From contig OZ037768.1 in assembly GCA_964035545.1 (NCBI GenBank), positions 14,074,175-14,138,174 on the forward strand: a DNA stretch of 64,000 nt, in the 5' to 3' direction. The stretch is from Bugula neritina (taxonomy: Eukaryota; Bryozoa; Gymnolaemata; Cheilostomatida; Bugulidae). Both the position numbers and the translations under genes were made by a program. Positions 1 through 11,600 of this stretch are shown piece after piece; position 1 is the first letter of the stretch, and each line of letters opens with the position of its first letter. The notes under the pieces are model-generated. The model was not told where the DNA came from and made no database searches. It saw only the letters and a program-made list of their open reading frames with translations.

Positions 1-669
1 CATACGGTCCACTTCGGCTTCCAGCGGGAGGGCTTCGGGACCTGTCGTAGCCCTGGCAGCGCTGACTCCAACTACTGGTGGGTTCCGTCGTGCTTGATGC
101 ATTTGGGTAGCCAACAGGTAAGCTTCTCCAGCCTTCAGGGCATCCTCTATTCTGGTTATCCCTTTAGCTCGTAGTTGATGGTGTAGGCCCAGGTCGTTTA
201 GTGACTGGACAAAGGCGTCATAGGTGTAACGCTCTTGGTGCTGTGCTGGCAGATCGCTATATGCAATCTGCGCCAGCTTCTTCACCGTCGCGGCATGTTC
301 TTGCAGCGAGGTCCGCGGGGCGCGGCACAATCTCTCTAGCTTGGTCCTAGCGTCTATTGCGGAGATACCAAAACGGGCCCGCAGCGCAGCCAGTATCCCG
401 TTTACGTCTGTTCCCACTCCGTACGGCTTGGCTTGTTCCGTCACCGCTCTCCGCAATTGGATAAGGGCCACTCTATGCGGCCATTGAGCAACCTCCTTAA
501 CCTCTCTAAATTCTTGTATAAATTGTTCGACATCTTCCGACCCAGTAAAGGTGGGAGCTTTCAAGCAATGTCTATAAGCTTCTTCTCCCTCACGATTCAC
601 AGGATTAACAGCATTTCTACGCTCACCTTCTACTGGGGGTGGTTGCATTCTAGCATTTTCAGTCTCCAT
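1..669 (-). CDS. Gag, gypsy family 1 (partial, cut by window start)
   Basis: This is the N-terminal ~223 codons of a Ty3/gypsy Gag, read from an ATG at 669 towards the window start with no stop codon that I could find by reading the complement. It is colinear and closely similar to the gag at 25959-26729, with a few substitutions. Gag forms the capsid-like particle of the retrotransposon. It begins about 14 nt after the primer binding site and belongs to the same element as the LTR at 703-1007. The rest of the element lies outside the window, so I cannot say whether it is intact. Confidence 0.85.
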   Translation of the reverse strand, partial: METENARMQPPPVEGERRNAVNPVNREGEEAYRHCLKAPTFTGSEDVEQFIQEFREVKEVAQWPHRVALIQLRRAVTEQAKPYGVGTDVNGILAALRARFGISAIDARTKLERLCRAPRTSLQEHAATVKKLAQIAYSDLPAQHQERYTYDAFVQSLNDLGLHHQLRAKGITRIEDALKAGEAYLLATQMHQARRNPPVVGVSAARATTGPEALPLEAEVDRM

Positions 670-682
670 CTTTGATGTGCAC

Positions 683-702
683 TATCCCACTGCTGCCACC
701 AC
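683..702 (-). other. Primer binding site (tRNA-Leu type), family 1 copy
   Basis: Reading the minus strand, the bases directly after the LTR are GTGGTGGCAGCAGTGGGATA. After one spacer base this is TGG plus the complement of the 3' end of animal tRNA-Leu (AAG/TAG type), with one mismatch to the version at 25927. It marks where minus-strand reverse transcription would start and fixes the inner LTR edge at 703. Confidence 0.75.
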
Positions 703-1007
703 TGTTATGATTTCCAGATTTAGGGTCGATGTGCAACCAAGAGAGTCTATTTATTACTAAAGAAACTTCACCGTGATAAGTCGAGTAGATATCGTTATAT
801 TTTAATACAAGAATACATAATAAAACTAGTATACAACAGTAAATAATACGCACGTCTATTTAATTTACAGCACTATCCTCAACTGAGCTAGTAGCGCGAA
901 GCTGCTACTATTACTCATAAACAGCCTAGCTAATTGGCTAATACATTGTTCCGGGTCAATACGCAACCTTGCGTATTGTGTTGCTGGTAGCTCCACGAGC
1001 CACCACA
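703..1007 (-). mobile_element. 5' LTR of gypsy family 1 element
   Basis: A 305-bp LTR with TG...CA ends, on the minus strand. It matches the LTRs at 25621-25925 and 32786-33092 and the solo LTR at 19242-19548 along its whole length. It is followed inward by the primer binding site and gag. The outer flank is a short AT run (1008-1017); the other flank lies outside the window, so the target duplication cannot be tested. Confidence 0.9.
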
Positions 1008-1638
1008 ATATATATATCTTAGATTAAAAGTGAGTTGCCAAAGCTCTCTGCTTAAACTGATTTCAGGCTCACTTTTTTGAGATCAAAACCAGTTTTTTGC
1101 ATTTATTTGCTGGAAGTAGCATGACACCAAGTGTAATTGTAATAAGAAATAGACTAATGGATTTGGGGTAGAAATGTGGAGCTACTGCATATAATTGTCA
1201 AGAATAGTATTTGTTGGAAATCGAACAGTTAATAATATGTCTTTCTAATGATAAACTTCTACATTTACAGGTATTTTGAAACATATTTTAAGGCTTGAAG
1301 CTGTGAAAGGTGAAAAGATTTACCTACTCATTTTAGCAGTATTTGCAATTATATCAACCCTTTTAGCTTATTTTTTACTGCTATATCAAATTCATTTTTT
1401 CAGTTGAAGACATTGGTATTTATCCTTATATAATGTTAAAGGAAAAAGTTACTTGAACAAACAAAAAGACCATAGCTATTGTTTGCTCAGATTAGGTTCA
1501 ATTGAATTTATTGACCCAACAATTGGTCCTATTGTAGCTGCACAATACTGTTAAGTAGGCTTATACAAATGCAAACTGTACACTGCAGTAATCTGTCAAG
1601 TTAGATTACTCTCAGTTGCTATGCAACTATAATACAAA
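1008..1638. other. Spacer upstream of the coiled-coil gene
   Basis: AT-rich non-coding sequence between the family-1 LTR and the first exon at 1639. I see no ORF, RNA gene or recognisable element. It must hold the promoter of the downstream gene, but I cannot point to a core element. Confidence 0.5.
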
Positions 1639-4600
1639 ATGGCTGAACCAGTGAAACCTAAATCAGCTCACAGACTATCTGAATCTCAAATCAAGGTAAC
1701 AGCATTAAGTATTACACATTTCTCAAAATAAAAAAGGGATTTTAAATTTTGGCTCAAACTACTTGTATATAAATAATAAAGAATATTTGATTTCATAATT
1801 AAAACTGAATATAGGAATGTTTTTACAACAATATTACAGCAATGCCAGGTGTTAACTGAAAAGCTTGAAGTTCGAAATAGAAACACTGCAATGCATAAGT
1901 TTTCATACATGTATAAAACTATATAAAGCTATAATATAATACCATAAATTCACTTTTCTAATTTTTAGAATGATCTTAGAGTAATCTTTAGAATAATCTT
2001 ATATTATGAAAATATGTTGTATGTTAAGAGTTGAAAAGCACCAATGAACCTGTAGAAGCTGTGTACTTTATTGGATTTATTTCTAACTTTCTCAGAATGA
2101 ATTGCATCTGAATGTTAATGCCAAATTAACGTATATTTGCCATACAAAATGCTCCCCAACTTATAGTGTGATATAAATTGAAATTTTATTTAAATTGAAG
2201 CAACTGAAGGCAACGCTAAAGGAATCAGCTAACAAATATGATGAGCTACTTGAGCACATCTCGAACTTCCAAAGAGAAGAAGATAAAAAGAAAAAGAATG
2301 AAATAGAAGAGATCATCAACAATGAGCTTAAATCAACACATGATCATTGTCTAAAGGTATAAAAAATACATAATATATATATAGTGAATAGTTCAGGCAC
2401 TACGCAGATGCTGAAATGTATTATATGTAGCCACACAAAGTGATTCAATACGGAATGATTGAAAAGTAATAATGTTTATTTTTAAACTTGTTCAACAACC
2501 TTTGTTTTCAACAGTCATGGTATGTGGTAGTAAATTATTTAAAAGCTCACTACATGCTAAAACAATATAAGTTTACTTAATTTTTATTGATTTAGCTGCA
2601 ACGGGAAATAGAGACTATTGAGCATAAAGCAAGAGCTGCCGCAAAATCAGCTGATCCAACCAAGAAAAATGTTGGTGCCTTTGCGTATGTACACATACAT
2701 ATTATGTTTACCACATAGGTTTCAAGTTACATAAAATATATTAAATGGAAGCATATTCCTTTAACAGCCACTTTCTACATATTATATATGTAGGCTATAT
2801 CAGGCATGTTGTTAATCAGTGCACATAAGAGAAAATGCATGTAATGGTGAATCTTCTAGAAGGTGATTATAGAATTTCTTTTTATTTAGAGTATTTTGCA
2901 TGCACTATGCTCATCATGAGCTTGCAAGATTTTCACATCAGAAAAGCTGCAGCCATTAATGGGTAGACAACTACGCATTAAAGTTTTCAGAATGTAGCAC
3001 CCACCCTTTATTCCTTATATACATCTTTTACTGCATGCAAATAAGATGAAAAATATTCAAGCTTTTCAAAAACTAGGAGAATGAGAGTATTTTTGCTGTT
3101 TTATCCTATAGAGCTGACTTTCGTTTAACCCCAGAGGAGCAAGATATTGCATACGAGTTTAAAGCTCATGTCATGAGAAAAATACATTCACAAAACCAGA
3201 ACATAAAGAAAGAACTGGAACTGCATGAAAAGAAAGCTGACCTAAAGAAATGTCAGCAAACCTATAAGAAGCAAGTAGAAGATCAGCAGAAGTCTCAAAC
3301 AACCCTTGTGAGTTTGGCCAATGTTTACGAGAAACGGGCAGTACAAGGTAATACCTGTTTGTGTGTAAAGTACTGTAGTTATTGATAACACTTAGCATTG
3401 TTTTAATGACTTATAAACAACCAGGCACACAAGAAAATGCTAATTTTTATTAGGATTGAAAGCATCATTTTAGTTCAAATGTCATTTTTGATATAAAACT
3501 GTATTTCCTCTTAGGTAATATTTTCTAGATTTACGTTCTTAAATTTATATATACAATCAATATTTATGTTGTTTTAGGAATTCAAATTGTACATGAAACT
3601 ATTCATTGGAATGGTGATGATATGCTTTATTTATGCTTGTTATGATGACGTCCTGATACATACATTTACTAACAGATGTGAAATGCTATTAGTATGGTGA
3701 TGTGTATATATATAACAGGAATGGTCTCAGTGAAGATTAGTTATAACTGATGAACATATACAGAAAATTTTATAGACAATATAATACATAATCATCACAA
3801 GTTGTCACACTATTGAAGTTATTTTTAGTAAATATTTAGCTCTTCTACAAAATACATTTACAAAAAAAAACTCTAACAGAGATTACAGCTTAGACTGCAT
3901 TTTTACTGCAAAACATATCCGGTATAAGATGAATATACTTTGAGCAAGATCCTACAGTTCTTAAATATATCAATCTGACTTTTATCTATGGTTCTTTAGC
4001 TGAGAAGCAGGCAAAAGAGTTGGAATCAAGGCTAAAAGAAGCAGATAGCCTGATTAACATGTATGATGAAATGTATCACATGAATGGTGGTGATCCTGGA
4101 AAAGTCCGAAAAAGAGTTTTTAGTTCTGCAAAAATGGGAAAGCCCAATGACATCATCCGAGAAAATGAAGTATGCATTCAAGTATTTCTCTAAATGTATT
4201 AAACAATTTGATAAAAGCTTATTTGATGTACATTTATGTTCCACCGGCTGTTTTTCATATAGGTACATTATTTTGTCAGATAATGAGAGATGATAATGAG
4301 AAACTTAAAAAGTTGGTATCTAAACTGAAGGGAGATAACAATGAGCTAGTTAAAATAGCTCAGCAAGCTGAAAGTGAAAGAGATGAAATCAAGGTTAGAA
4401 AATTCTACTCATACTGATCATAACTGTAGATAATTTATTTCCATGTAATGGTATCAGAAAAAATAGTAGCAAGCACTAGAGAAAAGCAAGAAGGTTCTTT
4501 AGTTACAACTTCCGTTTTTAGCATAGGTTTGAGATAAATGAGAGAGCCAAAGATGAGTTGCAGCTGAGATATGAGAAAGAAAAAAAACAACACAAAGCAT

Positions 4601-4917
4601 TAAAATCTAGCATAACCCAACAAACATCTAACTGGATACAAGAGAAGAAAGGAATGAGGATGGTAGAAGACCGGGAACGCCAAGATCAGGTAGAACTTTA
4701 CAATGACTTCACCATGTTATTCAGTAATCTGGTTAATCAATGTATGTGACATTAAATGTATGTTGATGGCAAGCAGATCTTTACTCAACTCAGCATTACA
4801 AGAAAATCTTTCCTTCAGGTTGTACCAGCTTCGCCCCTAGCAGCCAAAGAGAGACTTCATCAAACACCAGTGAAAAAGAACACAGATAAACCAAGACAAA
4901 TGCTAGAAGTGAAATAA
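1639..4917 (+). CDS. Unrecognised coiled-coil protein, 8 exons, 362 aa
   Basis: Exons by hand: 1639-1695, 2201-2356, 2596-2684, 3112-3347, 4000-4169, 4280-4393, 4522-4689, 4819-4917. All have GT-AG borders and the phases agree throughout, giving 1089 nt (362 aa plus TAA). The start ATG opens MAEPVKPKSAHRLSESQ. From about residue 20 the product is almost entirely charged heptad-like sequence rich in K, E, Q and L, so a long coiled coil is predicted. A break around residue 200 (GGDPGKVRKRVFSSAKMGKP) is basic and less helical, and the C-terminus is proline/basic with a possible TP site. No signal peptide or membrane segment is seen. I do not recognise the family; a centrosomal, ciliary or cytoskeletal role would only be a guess. 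It converges on AASS, with about 715 bp between the stop codons. The weakest calls are the start of exon 6 and the last donor. Confidence 0.75.
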
Positions 4918-5631
4918 ATTAGATGTTTGGAACAGTTAGAACTTATGATCTCATTAATATGTATTCATTTCATGATAAGCGAGTGACATATAACAAGCCA
5001 ACTTTTTTTCTGTATTATAATTCTTTATTTCTGTTTAAAGTAGAATTGTTATTATTATTCTGAGAAAAACCTCTCACTTTGGTTAGATAAAAGAGAAAGT
5101 ATGAACGTCACAGGGAAGATATAAAACATATTAATAAGCAATATGCTGTCTTCTACTAAAGCTGCACAAATATTGTACATATCCTAGAAACAGATTAACA
5201 GAGATTATAATAAGTAGTCTTGGATTATGAGATTGCAATTTCCCCCTTCCATCAATGTGAAAAATACCTCAAAGATAACACTATAATTAAAACAAGAATG
5301 AAGCTACTGCTGAAAATATAATGTAAAGCTATAACTGGAAACATGAGTGGCCAATATATAATAAATTGCCGAAACAGATGAACAACTATGTTCAAAGAGA
5401 ACACTACCACCACACACATTACTAAAATACATAATGACAGCATAGATAATACATTTAATACCAGTAGTTAAAATGAGCAATAATTCCCAGTATAAATTTA
5501 TGTATTCAATACAAAACACAGTCTCAGCGGTCCAACTGTTTACCACAGAGCACCACATCAACTGCTTTGGTATATGAATGAGTTTCAGTATATGAACCCG
5601 CACAGTTCAGTACATGGCCTGATATAAATGC
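4918..5631. other. Convergent intergenic region
   Basis: The 3' flanks of the coiled-coil gene (+) and AASS (-) meet here. The sequence is AT-rich with several short A/T runs. The short ORFs on the minus strand have no recognisable similarity and AT-biased codons, so I do not call them genes. Confidence 0.5.
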
Positions 5632-8600
5632 TTAATGAAGATGAGTAACATGCACTCTGGACTTAATTCTCTTGCATTGTAATCTCTTTATCATTGGTCT
5701 GTATATATCACTAGTGAGCGGTAACACCATGCCATGCCTTTGAATCTCACCTAAAGTTTAAAAACGACCTTAGTTTCAAACAGGTATTTTAACGATATAA
5801 AAAATAAACTTTGTTCAGAAGCTACACTTTCTCTTCAAATAAATACTAAGCAGCATTTATAAGCATTTAAAATACAAAATCAACTGACCTTCCAGAACCA
5901 TCTTCGCGGCTATAGCAGTAGGATAGCCAACAGTCTTGGCCATTGCCGAAAAGCCACCTTCATGATCCTGATCTCCATACACTACCAGGTCAATATGGTG
6001 CATATCTCTTTTACCATCTGGCCATCTAATGCCCACATCATGTCTCATTATAATCATGTCATACTCTTTGTCACCTGAAAGATAATTGCGAGAAAGCATA
6101 GATAGATGTAAATAAACATGAGAAGTAAAAACCAATATTAAGCTATGTGAGTATGAGAATATGAAATGGCCCAACACATTAGAATCAAAATCTAATTTCC
6201 AAAATAAAATAGACTGTATTGCATCACCCTGATGAATGCTTTCATCCTCCAAGTTAAACAGATATTAGAATTCATAAGAAGTTGTAGAAGCACATGATGT
6301 GCTGTGACCAAATGCACTTTATACACATCACCACTCATTATTAGAGGATGTGAGCTGACAGCTTAAGTGAACAGTTGCATGCGTGCTCATTTAGGTTACA
6401 ACTGCTCTTTCAATTAAATACTTTAGAAGATCATTGGACACTGACATCTTTGTATAACTAGAAAACCTGGGTATTACATAACGTTATAAGCACTGAAAAA
6501 TATATTATAATATGGTTGAGAGAAAAAGTTTTAAATGCACAATACCTTAATGATACTTTGCTGACAATGTTTGCTTTCCTATACCAAATGATCCATTTAC
6601 AATATATGTGCCAAGCCACCGTATATATTAAGTTGAGTAAATAAATATCAAGCTTCCAAATGATAAAGAAAAGTTGAATGTTCAACAACTTTTAAATACA
6701 TTAATTCCATTTCAAGTTTTGCTATATTTTTAAAACTTAATAATAGATTATCATAATATAGAAACTCTGTAAAGTGTAAACTGATGGTTATGGCAAATAT
6801 TTCCATGTTAATATAGTGATCTAATCTATCTAGCTGTTACAGCTCATCTACTCAATTGGTGAGAAGATATTATTTGGTTGAACATAAACTGAAAGGAGTA
6901 GGAGTTACCATAAGCCAGTTTCTTGTTTAAGTAGTTAGACACTGTATCAATTGCAGTTCCCTTCTTATCTATTTCCTCATCAGATAGTAAACCCAACCTA
7001 CACATCACAAAACAACATTATGAATCCAGAAATCAGGCTGGGTAGGTAATTATACAAGGTATGAGCCCATACAAGATAATAAAAACAGCAGAGAATTAAC
7101 AAACATACTGTAGTATAGCGCGAAGTTGAACTTCATCATGTCCCAGAGTTTCTGCTAGCTTGTCTTTAGCCGTTTCAAACATTACGTCTCGAGCCAGTCC
7201 TAGCTTATCGCAAATAAACTCTTTCTACGAAATGCAAAAACACACACTTAAAATAGAACTATGGCAAGGGATGTGTATTTTACTGAAATACAATTCCAAT
7301 CTGCACTTTTTGCTAACTGTACATTGAGATCAGGTAAACATAATAAAAAATTTCAAGATTAAAACAATTGTTCTATTTTATATTCCTCATAAACTAAACT
7401 GGTGAGCTAAATTATTTATTACGAGTATTATATACAAAGATTTATATGAAAGTTACTTTATTGATCACCAAAAATTACTACCCCTATCCATGTAAATGAC
7501 AGAGCATAAATATCACTATGATTTATATCTCAATATAACTCGAACCCATGTAATTGAAGGTCCTTTGGGATGGAGACTGGGTATTTCCCCATCTTCTGTC
7601 AGCTGAAGTGCCACAAGAGCTTTGGCAGCATCAGAAAATCCTTTAAACCTAAAATATTGGAATGATGAATATAATTTATGCTAACAAAATTCAAATACGC
7701 TAACTTTTAGAAACATAACAGCATGCACTTATAAGGCTATATAAATCTTCTTTTTAATTTATTATTAGTATTATTATATAATTCAAAACTGTCCAGTGAC
7801 TACATAATAAGGACCAAATATTTTAGATTTCAGACTAATATACTAAAGTCCAGAATACCTGATCAATCTTAAAAACTACAGTGTTCCTTTCAGACAATAT
7901 GTAGGGGAAGCCAGGTAATTTGAGCCAGGGCATATTTGAGAAAAACTGTTCAATAAACAGAGTTGGCTTTTTATGTACACAGGGACACTCACAAGTGTGG
8001 CATATTTTTTCCTGTTCTTTTCTAAGCTGAATGGTAAGTAAATTATTTCACATCTACCTGTTTGTTGAACAAAAAGTAAATTTCATGGCCTGTATGCCAA
8101 GTTATATGGCTTTAGTCCAATTTGAGAAAACCTGGTCAAAGTTTCTGCATTTCTTTAGGATCATGCTAGCTACAGTTGCATGTTAAAAAGGAAAGCCTGC
8201 GTTGAATTTTTACTCCCGCTTTAACATTTTCCTTCAGAATGACACCTTGGGGTAATTTGAGCCATTCAGTTTGAGGCAAATTGAGCCACGACTCAAATTA
8301 CCTCATGAATAAGTTATTACAGCATTATTAGTTTTTGTAGTTAAAACTAGTTCTGTAGCCCTTGAACTTACTTACAGAAGATAAAGTAAAGAAAGCTGCC
8401 TGTATAATAGTTGAGGAAAAGTGCAGTATAAGACAGGCTGCAGAAACCTATGGAGTGGACAGAATGGTTCTAAAGCGTTATTTTGATAAGGAAAGCTAGG
8501 GTATGAAATCACCAATGCTGCAAAGAGAGTGTTCGCTACTGAGGAAGAGAAACTAATGGCTGACCATCTCAGAGCTTTGAATGCAAAGAAGCGACAAAGT

Positions 8601-11600
8601 TGTAAAACTTCAAAAAAGGCTCCTGTTAGAAAGAATCTTAGTAGTTTTACTAAAGAGTAGACTTTGGGCTGGCCTCGTTGGCTGTTGTGAATATTTGTCA
8701 CATATTGACGCTAATTTACTGTTGCATCTACAGCAGTTGATGTATTTTAACCTTTGAAATAAATGTAATATTACTATAATCAGTAAAAATACTTGATTAA
8801 AACATAACTGTGTGTGTTAATTTGGCGACCCACACAGCTCAAATTATCCTCAATATGAGGCAATTTGAGCCGCACAATAGGGCGTTGCTATTATTATAGG
8901 CTTAAAGTTTTTTTGGTGCTGTAAACCAAAAATTTGTTAAGTATTTACAATAGCAAACAGGTGCATTTGTATGTGTAACCAATGTTAGTGCTCAATCCAC
9001 AGTATTTTGTTTGATACATAGAAAAAGGTGAAAAACGGCCCAAATTACCTCTGCTTTCCATAGGTGTCTGCTTTTTACAATTTAGCAAATTTGTAGTTAG
9101 CTTTCCATTGAAGTAATCCTCTTAATTTAAAAAATGAAAGCTGCTAGTTGATCAGTCTAGCAAGATGAGACAAAGCTATTAAATTTCACTAGTAATTGCT
9201 ATTTAGTAACATATATGCAATAGTTACATAAACTATGTTACTCAACCTTTATAAATACTTTATGATTATCGGCTGATTGATGAACATTTTGTGATACAGT
9301 TAGCAATACTTGAAGTAAAGAGAAGTTTAATAACTTTGTTTCTATTTTGATGAGTTCTTTATAATCTACCTCAAAGTGCCTCGAAGGATGGTGTGTGCAT
9401 CCTCAATACCATAGATACTACGGTATGCAGTTGAGTCACGATTAGGAAAACCTTCTAGGTTGAAGCCAGGTAGAAAGTCTAGATTCTTAGCATTATACAG
9501 CAAATCACCACCTGCGGCAATTTCTTGTACCTGTAATTAATATACATCAATTGATTAACCAACAGTTTATTTTCCTACAACTATTTTACACTGTTAACTA
9601 AATTGATTATCTCAACAGCGCAACACAATGAAAACAACGAAAAATAAAAATCTTAGTAAAAAGTTGTACTAGAGATGTTTTAGTTACTACCAACATTTCA
9701 GTAAAATTGTGTTTTGCAGAACTTATAGGAAGAAGAAAATTTGCTTCAGCAATAATTTGCTATAATTCTACCACATAGCAAAATCTTATAATGATAATAT
9801 GTATATATAGGGAGAAAGTATATGAGAAAACTGATACTTAAATTATTATAACACTATGGAGATTTATATGCATGTAGTTTGCTAACCTCGTTATTATCCA
9901 ACCATTTAGCACCCGCTTTCAAGTTGTTTAACACTCCTTTGGGACTCCAGCTAAACCTATATCTACAACAGCAAAGCATATCAGCTGAAAAAATCCTCAA
10001 ATATACTAAATTTTGTCAGTTGATCAATTTAACTATAAGTTTACTTTGTCAGTTTAGAACTCCCAACTTTAGTCATATAAATCACTTACATAAAGCCCTG
10101 CCTTTTTCTAGCTGTTAATAACAGGACGGTTCACAAAATGAGCTTCAATACTATGCCAGATTGCCAGCTATAAAACAACTAATACTTCTTGAGGAATTTA
10201 AAGTTAGCCAAATTTTCTGAACAACAAATGCAAATTACAAACCTTAGAGGGTTTGCGGAAAAGTCTGCTGCAGGCAATCCCCCACACCAGGAGACAAATG
10301 ACTCTATCTTACCACCTCTCTGGTCAGCTTCTCTGAAGCAGTCCATAGCCAGCAGGTGATCAATTCCTGGATCAACACCAACCTCATTCACAATAGTGAC
10401 ACCAGCATCCATTGCTCTACAAGTTCAAATATCAAAGCTAACCAAGTTAACATATCATTTAGATAAAATATATTCTCTCCATTTAGAGAGGAAATTTAAC
10501 TTACAACAAGGCATGGCATACTCATATTTCGAACCGCAAACACTCAGAATTTACAATTAAACTTTTAGCACCACATATAAATTTGTGATCCAACAAGTTG
10601 CAATGAATTAACCTCGTTTGGGACCTCCTGATTTTAACATAGATTATATTCAATAGACACTATGTAGATGGGCAAACTAAATTGTATCACGTAAAATTGT
10701 TACTGATATGAATTAAAAGATACTGACGCCCTGTGGAGTTCAGACATCTGTGGGCTGAGATAGCTGGCTGTTACCATGTCTCGCTTATGTTTGATGCACA
10801 TCTCAGCAATTTGGGGGTGAAAGGCGTAGGGAAGCAGACTTATGGTGAGATCATGATCTGCTATCATCTTCTCAATTGGCTCCATGTCTTTCTTCATATC
10901 CATGAGCACAGGAGTTGTGTTTTGGAACCTGCTGGCTAGAGCATCTACTTCGTGCTGGAGGGCTGAGGCTACATCAACACAGACATTATTTATAAATGGC
11001 TGCATTGTTCCCTGAGGGAAACTGCTAGAATGTAAAGCGTTTTTACCTGAAATACGATTGCAAACTATATGGCAATCGGTAAGTGGAGAATGGTCTTTTC
11101 TGTAAAAAATCTTTGACAATAGGTTTGAATTAATTATTCCATTTGTATTTTGAATTTAAAAAAACATGCAGATAATTTTAATGCCTGAAGGACTTTTGAT
11201 GCTATAAATCATTCACATCGGTTGTTTTACTAAGTGCTTGATGGAAATTTACTCATCACAAAGCTGTACATTTAGCAGTATAGATAAACTATCAAGAATT
11301 ATGTATGATGAGTTAAAATGATTTACTGATGACATATTAAATGCAATTATTCAGTTTACACACACCTACTGTGACAGCCACTCCCTCATCTGTGAGGTAC
11401 TGTACGCAGGGTGCAGACACATAACCTGCTCCTAGAACCAGTACTTTCTTCATTGAGCTCTCCAATCTCTTGCTATGTTTAGCTCTACATTATAGAAAGT
11501 GCAATGTGATAGTGTCAGTCTACTACCACAAGCAGCTTATGCGAAATCCACAAAACCTTCCATACTGCACAACCCAGCACTAAAAACAACATTCTTCATA

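Noticed and set aside
5857-6252. 131-aa minus-strand ORF as a separate gene
   Set aside because: Its second half is exon 21 of AASS; the first half is intron read-through.
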